Assembly (NCBI RefSeq): GCF_900215205.1
Contig: NZ_OBDY01000001.1
Coordinates: 1,328,584-1,392,583 of the forward strand
Direction: 5' to 3'
DNA length: 64,000 nucleotides
Origin: Paractinoplanes atraurantiacus
Lineage (GTDB): Bacteria > Actinomycetota > Actinomycetes > Mycobacteriales > Micromonosporaceae
The notes under the pieces were generated by a model that made no database searches, was not told the DNA's origin, and saw nothing but the letters and a program-made list of their open reading frames with translations. Both the position numbers and the translations under genes were made by a program. Positions 56,537 to 64,000 of this stretch are shown piece after piece (within the stretch, counting starts at the first letter, position 1; each line of letters opens with the position of its first letter).

Positions 56537-58267
56537 TTGAGCCCGCCACTGCCGAAACTGGAAACCTTCCCCGACCTGCGTGACTGGCAGCGCAAGGCCC
56601 TGGTGACCTACCTTCGCCGCCGCAGCGACGACTTCATGGCGGTGGCCACGCCGGGCGCCGGCAAGACCACGTTCGCGCTGCGCATCGCGGCCGAGCTGCT
56701 CGCCGACGGCACGGTCGAGGCGGTCACCGTGGTCTGCCCCACCGAGCACCTGAAGGCCCAGTGGGCGTCCGCCGCGGCCCGGGTCGGCATCCAGCTCGAC
56801 CACCAGTTCCGCAACTCCGAGATCCACTCCTCGGCCGACTTCCACGGCGCGGTCCTCACGTACGCCCAGGTCGGCATGGCCCCCGCGGTACACCGCCGTC
56901 GCACCATGACCCGGCAGACCCTGGTCATCCTCGACGAGATCCACCACGCGGGCGACTCCCGGAGCTGGGGCGACGGGGTCAAAAACGCTTTCGAGCCGGC
57001 CGTACGCCGTCTGATGCTCACCGGGACGCCGTTCCGCTCCGACGAGAACCCGATCCCGTTCGTGCAGTACGAACGCGGCGACGACGGGCTGCAGCGGTCG
57101 CGGGCCGACTCGATCTACGGCTATGCCGACGCGCTGAAGGACCGGGTCGTCCGGCCGGTGCTCTTCATGGCGTACTCCGGAGAGACCCGCTGGCGCACGA
57201 ACGCGGGCGACGAGCTGGCGGCCCGCCTCGGCGAGCCGATGACCAAAGACCTGATCGCCCAGGCCTGGCGTACGGCGCTGGACCACCGCGGCGACTGGAT
57301 GCCGCAGGTGCTGCGCGCGGCCGACGCCCGCCTGACCAAGCTGCGCGAGCACGGCATGTCCGACGCCGGCGGCCTGATCATCGCGAGCGACCAGCAGACC
57401 GCCCGGGCGTACGCGAAACTGATCGGCGAGATCAGCGGCGAGCAGGCCACGGTCGTGCTCTCCGACGACGAGGGCGCGTCGGGCCGGATCGCGACGTTCG
57501 CCGCCTCGGAGCAGCGCTGGATGGTCGCGGTCCGGATGGTGTCCGAGGGCGTCGACATCCCCCGCCTGGCCGTGGGCGTCTACGCGACGAGCGCGTCCAC
57601 GCCGCTCTATTTCGCGCAGGCCATCGGCCGCTTCGTGCGGGCCCGGCGCCCCGGGGAGACGGCGACGGTGTTCCTGCCGAGCGTGCCCCACCTGCTCGGG
57701 CTGGCCAGCGAGATGGAAGCCCAGCGCGACCACATCCTGGGCGCCCGCAAGGAGAAGGACGGGCTCGACGACGACCTGCTCGAACGGGCCCAGCGCGAGG
57801 AGAACGCGGAAGGCGAGCTGGAGAAGCAGTTCGAGGCGCTGGGCGCCACGGCCGAGCTCGACCAGGTCATCTACGACGGCGCGTCGTTCGGCATGGGCGC
57901 ACAGACGGGAACGGCGGAAGAAGCGGACTATCTGGGCCTGCCGGGCCTGCTGACACCGGACGAGGTGTCGATGCTGCTGAACAAGAGGCAGTCGGAGCAG
58001 CTGGCGGCCCGCCAGCGCGTCGAGAAGCAGAAGGTGGCGGAGCCGGTGCCGGCCCAGCGCGAGGCCCCGCCGGTGATGACGGCGGGGGAGCGCCGCAACA
58101 GCCTGCGCCGCCAGCTCAACACCCTGGTCGCCGCCCACCACCACCGCACCAACCTGCCGCACGGCAAGATCCACGCCGAGCTGCGCCGCCTGTGCGGAGG
58201 GCCGCCGAGCGCCCAGGCCACGATCGAGCAGCTCGAGGAGCGCATCGCCACGATCCAGACTCTCTGA
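56537..58267 (+). CDS. Superfamily 2 DEAD/DEAH-type helicase
   Basis: A 576-aa helicase. It shows Walker A 'VATPGAGKTTFA', the DEIH box 'VILDEIHHAG', motif III 'LMLTGTPFRS' and motif VI 'AQAIGRFVRARRPG'. The C-terminal 150 residues are charged and helical with no known domain. It resembles XPB/SSL2-like and type-III-restriction-like helicases, but no nuclease or methylase is nearby. The TTG start at 56537 has GAGGGGA at a long distance, so the start is tentative. The stop abuts a 36-bp palindrome. Confidence 0.9.
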   Translation: MSPPLPKLETFPDLRDWQRKALVTYLRRRSDDFMAVATPGAGKTTFALRIAAELLADGTVEAVTVVCPTEHLKAQWASAAARVGIQLDHQFRNSEIHSSADFHGAVLTYAQVGMAPAVHRRRTMTRQTLVILDEIHHAGDSRSWGDGVKNAFEPAVRRLMLTGTPFRSDENPIPFVQYERGDDGLQRSRADSIYGYADALKDRVVRPVLFMAYSGETRWRTNAGDELAARLGEPMTKDLIAQAWRTALDHRGDWMPQVLRAADARLTKLREHGMSDAGGLIIASDQQTARAYAKLIGEISGEQATVVLSDDEGASGRIATFAASEQRWMVAVRMVSEGVDIPRLAVGVYATSASTPLYFAQAIGRFVRARRPGETATVFLPSVPHLLGLASEMEAQRDHILGARKEKDGLDDDLLERAQREENAEGELEKQFEALGATAELDQVIYDGASFGMGAQTGTAEEADYLGLPGLLTPDEVSMLLNKRQSEQLAARQRVEKQKVAEPVPAQREAPPVMTAGERRNSLRRQLNTLVAAHHHRTNLPHGKIHAELRRLCGGPPSAQATIEQLEERIATIQTL

Positions 58268-58303
58268 GTGTTAAGTTCTCTTGACGTCAAGAGGACTTAA
58301 CAC
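58268..58303. promoter_or_regulatory. 36-bp palindrome overlapping a -35 region
   Basis: The two 18-bp halves are complementary except for one base pair. The right half is GTCAAGAGGACTTAACAC; the left half begins GTGTTAAGTTCTC. The centre holds TTGACG (58281-58286), which with GAGAAT (58304-58309) at 17-bp spacing makes a good promoter. A bound repressor would block the -35. The likely binder is the XRE regulator encoded 500 bp downstream. Confidence 0.7.
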
Positions 58304-58309
58304 GAGAAT
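58304..58309 (+). promoter_or_regulatory. Candidate -10 of the membrane protein/XRE pair
   Basis: GAGAAT lies 17 bp after TTGACG and six bases before ATG 58316. Transcription would start at the ATG, giving a leaderless message. Confidence 0.5.
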
Positions 58310-58315
58310 GGGCAC

Positions 58316-58807
58316 ATGCTTCTCGACAGAGTCGTGCACTGGAATCTCGATCTCGACGGCGATCTCTACGGCGACGAGCGTGAGCGCTACCGGTGGTATG
58401 AGGGCATCGCCACGGCCGCCTCGCTGCAGTGGCTGGCGATCCCGTGGGCCGCGGCCATCATGGTCTGGCCGCTGGGCAAGCCGGCGGTCCTGCCGCTCGC
58501 GGTCGTGCTGGTCCTGCTCTATGTCCCGATGATGCTCAGCACGCTTTATGTGCGCCACCGCCGGGTCGACACCACGCCCCGCTCCTGGAGCGCCAAGCGG
58601 CTGTTCCTGACGGTCGTGAACGGCGCCCCGGCCGCGCTGTTCCTGATCGGCTCGCTCTACGTCTATGACCCTGAGGGGGCCATGTGGCGCGGCGCGGCGT
58701 TCGGTGGGGCCTTCGGCGCGGTGGCGACCGCGGTGGCCCAGCTCATCGAGACCCGCCGCCGGCGGCGCCGTGAGGCGGCTCTGGCTCTGGCCGGGGACGA
58801 GGACTGA
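58316..58807 (+). CDS. Membrane protein paired with an XRE regulator
   Basis: A 163-aa protein with four membrane helices, a polar N-terminus ('LDLDGDLYGDERERYRWYEG') and a C-terminus rich in Arg ('ETRRRRRREAA'). It resembles small membrane proteins often encoded beside YozG-type regulators; their role is unknown. It shares one base with the downstream regulator (TGATG). Confidence 0.78.
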   Translation: MLLDRVVHWNLDLDGDLYGDERERYRWYEGIATAASLQWLAIPWAAAIMVWPLGKPAVLPLAVVLVLLYVPMMLSTLYVRHRRVDTTPRSWSAKRLFLTVVNGAPAALFLIGSLYVYDPEGAMWRGAAFGGAFGAVATAVAQLIETRRRRRREAALALAGDED

Positions 58808-59067
58808 TGGCGCCACCATCCGGTCCGGTGCGCGCGCCGGAGGAGGGCGGCGCCGCCGGCACACGCATCAAGGCCGCCCGCAAAGGGGCCGGCCTGACCC
58901 AGCAGGGGCTCGCCGTGGCCGTCCAGGTGAGCCGTCAGACCATCATCGCGATGGAAACGGGCGACTACGCCCCTTCGGTGTACCTCGCCTTGAAGGTCGC
59001 CAAGGCGCTCAACACGTCCGTGGAGCGCTTGTGGGGCGAGGAGGTGCCCGTACCCACCCCGGCGTGA
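58807..59067 (+). CDS. XRE-family regulator
   Basis: An 86-aa one-domain repressor of YozG type: 'GTRIKAARKGAGLTQQGLAV' and 'VSRQTIIAMETGDYAPSVYLALKVAKALNTSVERLW', given in two parts of which the second holds the recognition helix. It probably controls its own operon through the palindrome at 58268. The start overlaps the membrane gene stop. Confidence 0.88.
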   Translation: MAPPSGPVRAPEEGGAAGTRIKAARKGAGLTQQGLAVAVQVSRQTIIAMETGDYAPSVYLALKVAKALNTSVERLWGEEVPVPTPA

Positions 59068-59103
59068 TGCCGAGGCGTCAGCGGGCTCTGAGGGCGAGCA
59101 TGA

Positions 59104-59135
59104 GAAGGGGCGCCCCACACCGTGGGCGCCCCTTC
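59104..59135. terminator. Bidirectional terminator
   Basis: GAAGGGGCGCCC and GGGCGCCCCTTC form a perfect 12-bp stem with an 8-base loop, between the convergent XRE and DUF7455 genes. Confidence 0.8.
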
Positions 59136-59163
59136 GTAGAGTCGTTCGGGGGGATCGGCTCTT

Positions 59164-59403
59164 TTAGTTGGAGTTAGACATCATGTCGGCGCCGCGCCAC
59201 GTGAACTCCGGATCGGCCGCGTACTGCACTGCGATCTTCACCAGGTCTTCGGCGTACCGGTTGGCGTGGTGTCCGCAGAACACCAGCTCACCGCCACCAG
59301 CCAGGGTCAAACGGAGCTTTCCGGCTGCATTGCAGCGGTCGCACCGTTCATCGGCTGCGGTGCCGGCCAAACTATCCGCCGGCGGCGTGAGAGTCGGGGT
59401 CAT
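59164..59403 (-). CDS. Small zinc-ribbon-like protein (DUF7455-type)
   Basis: A 79-aa protein with 'ERCDRCNAAGKLRLTLAGG' and 'LVFCGHHANRYAEDL', which together give Cys-x2-Cys and Cys-x-His-His for a zinc site. Similar small proteins lie near the principal sigma gene in other actinobacteria. GAGGAGGAAGG precedes the ATG. The function is unknown. Confidence 0.82.
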   Translation of the reverse strand: MTPTLTPPADSLAGTAADERCDRCNAAGKLRLTLAGGGELVFCGHHANRYAEDLVKIAVQYAADPEFTWRGADMMSNSN

Positions 59404-59585
59404 CGCCTTCCTCCTCTGATCGAACCGATGAACACGTTCCTCGGCTACTGCTCACATCGTGCAACACCCTGCACCGTTGCGGCCTTCCCACTGTGCCCCG
59501 GGGGGACCGAGGTCACACGTGCTGGGCTAAGTGTGCCGTGATCCAAGGGTGCCACGTCAACGATCACTTCTGCACAACGGTCTGA

Positions 59586-59613
59586 TCACCACCCGTTGAT
59601 GTACGGGTGGTGA
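59586..59613 (-). terminator. Terminator after the principal sigma gene
   Basis: A perfect 11-bp stem (TCACCACCCGT with ACGGGTGGTGA) and six-base loop lie 33 bp beyond the rpoD stop. No other feature is evident in 59404-59645. Confidence 0.75.
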
Positions 59614-59645
59614 CCATTTGGACACGCGCTGTTGACTTAGTGCCC

Positions 59646-61196
<1,551 letters not shown>

Positions 61197-61343
61197 GAAA
61201 GACCTTCCGGAGGCGATGAGGTTGAGCACGGCCATGAGCCCAGCACAGCGCACGGCGAGGAGGCTGGCCGGTGTTGGTGTGGGGACCCCCGGGACGCGGC
61301 ACCTCGATGGTCTTGGTGTCCGCGAAGCGGTAGGCAGGGATGA

Positions 61344-61349
61344 ATTGTA
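61344..61349 (-). promoter_or_regulatory. Candidate rpoD -10
   Basis: TACAAT on the minus strand, 148 bases before the rpoD start, is a near-consensus -10. No convincing -35 is seen upstream. The leader would be about 140 bases. Confidence 0.4.
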
Positions 61350-61452
61350 GCGCCGTCCTGCGAGATCCTCCCGTTGCAGCACGCCGCCAGGGGCCGCCGA
61401 CCTCGCCGGAGACACCCGGCGCGAGAATGGTATCGGCGGAAAGGGCGAAAAC

Positions 61453-62268
61453 GTGAGCGAGTTTCGGTCGGCATCGACACCGGGCGTTCTGCTGGAGATC
61501 GCGGTGGGACTGGCCCGTGACGCGGCCGCCACGGCGCGGCGGCTCCGGGCCGAGGCGATCTTTGATGTCGAGACCAAGAGTACGGCCACGGACGTGGTCA
61601 CGGCGGCCGACAAGGCGGTGGAACGCCAGGTCATCGAGGCTCTGCGCGAGTTGCGGCCGGGCGACGGGGTGCTCGGTGAGGAGTACGGCGACGCGGCCGG
61701 CGAGGGCTCCGTCCGGTGGATTCTCGACCCGATCGACGGCACCGTGAACTATCTGTACGGGCTCCCGCAGTACGCGGTCTCCCTCGCGGCCGAGGCGGGC
61801 GGCGAGATTGTTGCCGGAATCGTGATCAACGCGGCCACCGGGGACGAGTGGACGGCCACCCGCGGCGGCGGCGCCTACCGCGGCGATCGACGCCTGAAAG
61901 TTACGGGACCGGCCGAGCTGAGCCAGGCGCTGGTCGGCACCGGCTTCGGCTACGACGCGCGCCGGCGGGCCCATCAGGGCCGGGTGCTGGCCGGTCTGAT
62001 CACCCGGGTGCGTGACATCCGGCGGTTCGGCGCGGCGGCCCTCGACCTGTGCGCGGTCGCCGAGGGCACCCTGGACGCGTACTACGAGAAGGGCCTGAAC
62101 CCGTGGGACCACGCCGCGGGCGGCCTGATCGCCCGGGAGGCGGGCGCCGTCGTGGCCGGCCTGCAAGGGGCGCGCCCGGGCCTCGACATGGTCGTGGCGG
62201 CCCCACCAGCGATCTTCAATGACCTGCACGACCTGCTGGTGGGGCTTGACGCGGCGGGTGGAGCCTAG
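61453..62268 (+). CDS. Inositol monophosphatase family protein
   Basis: A 271-aa lithium-sensitive-type phosphatase. The metal motifs are 'GVLGEEYGD', '[18 protein letters not shown]' and '[19 protein letters not shown]', all intact. It hydrolyses inositol-1-phosphate or related sugar phosphates. It is divergent from rpoD. GTG 61453 has GGAAAGGG upstream. Confidence 0.93.
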   Translation: MSEFRSASTPGVLLEIAVGLARDAAATARRLRAEAIFDVETKSTATDVVTAADKAVERQVIEALRELRPGDGVLGEEYGDAAGEGSVRWILDPIDGTVNYLYGLPQYAVSLAAEAGGEIVAGIVINAATGDEWTATRGGGAYRGDRRLKVTGPAELSQALVGTGFGYDARRRAHQGRVLAGLITRVRDIRRFGAAALDLCAVAEGTLDAYYEKGLNPWDHAAGGLIAREAGAVVAGLQGARPGLDMVVAAPPAIFNDLHDLLVGLDAAGGA

Positions 62269-62319
62269 CTTGAGCTTTAACCTGCGGCTGGGAAGATATC
62301 GACCCCGGCTGATCATGGC

Positions 62320-62379
62320 GACAGCCCTTGATCGATCATTCCTCTTGTCTAGGGAAGAAGATCAAAATCAAGGGCTGTC
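62320..62379 (+). repeat. Internal inverted repeat at the transposon left end
   Basis: GACAGCCCTTGAT (62320-62332) and ATCAAGGGCTGTC (62367-62379) are exact complements with a 34-base loop, ending three bases before the GTG at 62382. The second arm also resembles the right end of the element in direct orientation. Confidence 0.75.
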
Positions 62380-62381
62380 TG

Positions 62382-63842
62382 GTGATCAGTGTGCATGACG
62401 TCGATCCGGGCGGGACGCTCGGGCGGCTGGCCGGGTTCCGGCGAGAGTTCCATCGGAGTCTGACCGCTCGCTCGGACGCGTTGTTCGAGCTCACCGACGC
62501 CTTGTTGTGCGGAGACGCGCCGGTGCGGTCGCTGGTCGAGCTGTCCCTGGCGGGTGAACATCGGCGTGGTCACGGCTCGTTGTATGCGGCGCTGAACCGG
62601 GGCCGCATTGACGTCGAAGCCCTCAAGACGGCGGTCGCCGGGGTGCCGGTCCCGCGGGCCGCGGACGGACGCATCGTGCTGGCGGTGGATGTCACCTGCT
62701 GGCTGCGGCCGGAAGCACACACCAGCCCGCAGCGGATGCTTTGCCACACCTACGGGCGTGGCAAGGATACCCACATGATGATCCCGGGCTGGCCGTATTC
62801 ACTGGTCACCGCCTTGGAGACCGGTCGCAGTTCGTGGACCGCGCCGCTGGACGTGCGCCGGCTCGGCCCCGGCGACGACGCCGCCACCGTCACCGCCGCT
62901 CAGCTGCGGGAGGTGGTGCAACGGCTGATCACGGCCGGGCAGTGGCAGCCGGGCGACAAGGACATCTGGATCGTTGCCGACGCCGGCTACGACGGTCCCC
63001 GGTTGGCGTTCCTGCTCGCCGACCTGCCGGTGGCGATGCTGGTGCGGATGCGCTCCGACCGAGTTCTGCGCCGACGCGCACCGTCCCAGCCTGCGGGCAA
63101 CGGCCGTCCACCACGACACGGCGGCGAGTTCATCTTCGGTGACCCGGCCAGCTGGGGAGAACCCGACGCGGCCACCATCACCGACACCCGGCTTTACGGC
63201 ATGGCGACCGCACGATCCTGGAACCGGCTGCACCCACGATTGACCCATCGCACCGCCTGGACCACCCACATCGGCGTCCTGCCGATCATCGAAGGCACCG
63301 TAGTCCTGCTGACCGTCGACCGGCTGCCGTCAGGCGCCACCGCGAAACCGGTCTGGCTGTGGTGGTCGCATCCGCAAGCCAGCGCCACCGACACCGACCT
63401 GCTCTGGCAAGCATTCCTGCGCCGCTTCGATATCGAGCACACCTTCCGCATGCTCAAGCAGACCCTCGGCTGGACCAGCCCGAAACTACGCAACCCCGCC
63501 GCCGCAGACCGCTGGACCTGGCTCGTGCTGGCCGCCTACACCCAACTACGGCTCGCCCGCACCGCCGTCGCGGACCTACGCCGGCCCTGGGAACGCCCCG
63601 CCCCACCCGAACGACTCACACCCGCCCGAGTCCGGCGCGGGTTTCGGCACCTACGCGGCAAAGCAGGCACTCCCGCCGCCGCGCCGAAACCCTCCCAGCC
63701 AGGACCCGGACGGCCACCCGGCCGCCGCAACACCCACCCCACGACCCGCCACGACGTCCACACCGTCACCAGCACGAAACCCGCCAACAGCAACAAAAAA
63801 CCGAAGAAATCAACCACTCCCCGCCCACGCCGCACCGGTTAA
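62382..63842 (+). CDS. Transposase (DDE, NF041680-like)
   Basis: A 486-aa transposase. The catalytic Asp residues are in 'IVLAVDVTCWLRPE' and 'WIVADAGYDGPRLAFL', and the Glu is in 'FDIEHTFRMLKQTLGW'. The C-terminus is Lys/Pro/Thr-rich and basic. It appears intact. GTG 62382 follows a hairpin at once and has no strong ribosome site; the frame is open to 62328. Confidence 0.88.
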   Translation: MISVHDVDPGGTLGRLAGFRREFHRSLTARSDALFELTDALLCGDAPVRSLVELSLAGEHRRGHGSLYAALNRGRIDVEALKTAVAGVPVPRAADGRIVLAVDVTCWLRPEAHTSPQRMLCHTYGRGKDTHMMIPGWPYSLVTALETGRSSWTAPLDVRRLGPGDDAATVTAAQLREVVQRLITAGQWQPGDKDIWIVADAGYDGPRLAFLLADLPVAMLVRMRSDRVLRRRAPSQPAGNGRPPRHGGEFIFGDPASWGEPDAATITDTRLYGMATARSWNRLHPRLTHRTAWTTHIGVLPIIEGTVVLLTVDRLPSGATAKPVWLWWSHPQASATDTDLLWQAFLRRFDIEHTFRMLKQTLGWTSPKLRNPAAADRWTWLVLAAYTQLRLARTAVADLRRPWERPAPPERLTPARVRRGFRHLRGKAGTPAAAPKPSQPGPGRPPGRRNTHPTTRHDVHTVTSTKPANSNKKPKKSTTPRPRRTG

Positions 63843-63872
63843 AAATCAAGCTAGGGCCTGTCCTGCCGATCA

Positions 63873-64000
63873 AGCGGGGCTGCGGCGTGGCCCAGGCGGC
63901 GCCTGACGGCAGCCGCGACACACCGACATCCAGCACCGGGATGCCGGCGCGCCGCGCCCGACGCCAGCCACCACCTGGACCTCGCCTCGCACTCGCTTGA
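63873..64000. other. Unassigned end of window
   Basis: Past the transposon right end there are 128 bases with open frames on both strands but no recognisable motif, start or structure. It may be part of a gene that continues beyond the window. Confidence 0.4.

Larger units (their letters stand above)
62310..63872 (+). mobile_element. DDE transposon (IS4/IS701-like)
   Basis: The ends are imperfect inverted repeats. The left end runs TGATC..GGC.GACAG.CCCT..TGAT from 62310. The right end, read on the other strand from 63872, is TGATCGGCAGGACAGGCCCT followed by a similar AT-rich stretch. One transposase gene lies between. The exact ends and the target duplication are not clear from sequence alone. 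Confidence 0.6.

Noticed and set aside
56537..58267. Restriction or defence system around the helicase
   Set aside because: No nuclease, methylase or other defence gene lies next to it; neighbours are housekeeping or small conserved genes.
62310..63872. Exact target-site duplication of the transposon
   Set aside because: No matching short direct repeat flanks the proposed ends, so the boundaries stay approximate.

Overview
The window is high-GC, gene-dense DNA from a filamentous actinobacterium, most likely Actinoplanes or a close relative in the Micromonosporaceae. Three things point there: codon use is strongly G/C at third positions with many GTG and TTG starts; the order rny - gluABCD - miaB - miaA - dapF - hflX - lexA - LysM gene - nrdR - nrdJ is the conserved actinobacterial one; and there is a complete chemotaxis operon, which fits a family that makes motile spores. 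This is inference from gene content; no rRNA or tRNA gene is present to confirm it.

Layout. 1-5.6 kb: RNase Y, a DinB-like protein and a glutamate-type ABC importer (gluABCD). 5.8-18.6 kb: tRNA modification (miaB, miaA), a membrane diguanylate cyclase, a DUF349 protein, dapF, a phosphodiesterase, an ACT-malic enzyme, hflX and an unusual surface propeller with a long repetitive tail. 18.6-23.7 kb: an SOS and deoxynucleotide block (lexA, a LysM division-inhibitor-like gene, nrdR, nrdJ). Its lexA/LysM intergenic region carries at least three good LexA boxes, two of them abutting as a 32-bp palindrome. A cluster of DnaA boxes precedes nrdR. 23.8-36.6 kb: accessory genes, including a CRP-type regulator with a small membrane protein and a nucleotidyltransferase, an MFS transporter, a propeller lipoprotein, an iron/manganese-type regulator, and an AcuC deacetylase paired with a Pat-type acetyltransferase.

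The strangest DNA is 26.9-28.3 kb. The 3' ends of two convergent genes have each been amplified in tandem toward each other, with about four copies of roughly 210 bp on one side and five copies of roughly 43 bp on the other. A 15-bp minisatellite lies between them. A second repeat patch lies at 37.5-37.9 kb, and a broken macro-domain gene sits just before it.

41.9-53.2 kb is one tightly coupled chemotaxis operon: a cytosolic receptor-like protein with two signalling tips, a triple-CheW protein, CheB, a HEAT protein, CheR, CheY, CheA, a STAS-like protein, a second CheY, a second soluble MCP-like protein, a small unknown protein and a GAF protein. No ligand-binding or membrane domain is visible in either receptor, so the pathway looks intracellular. 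53.3-62.3 kb holds pseudouridine catabolism (psuG, psuK), small conserved actinobacterial proteins, a TRIC-like channel, a superfamily 2 helicase, a membrane protein/XRE pair behind a 36-bp palindrome, the principal sigma factor and an inositol monophosphatase. A DDE transposon occupies the end of the window.

Several starts look leaderless: an actinobacterial -10 hexamer lies 6-7 bases before the start codon (miaA, the MFS gene, the SRPBCC gene, the phosphotransferase, the 58.3-kb membrane gene). All functional calls are from reading translations and motifs; no database search was run.
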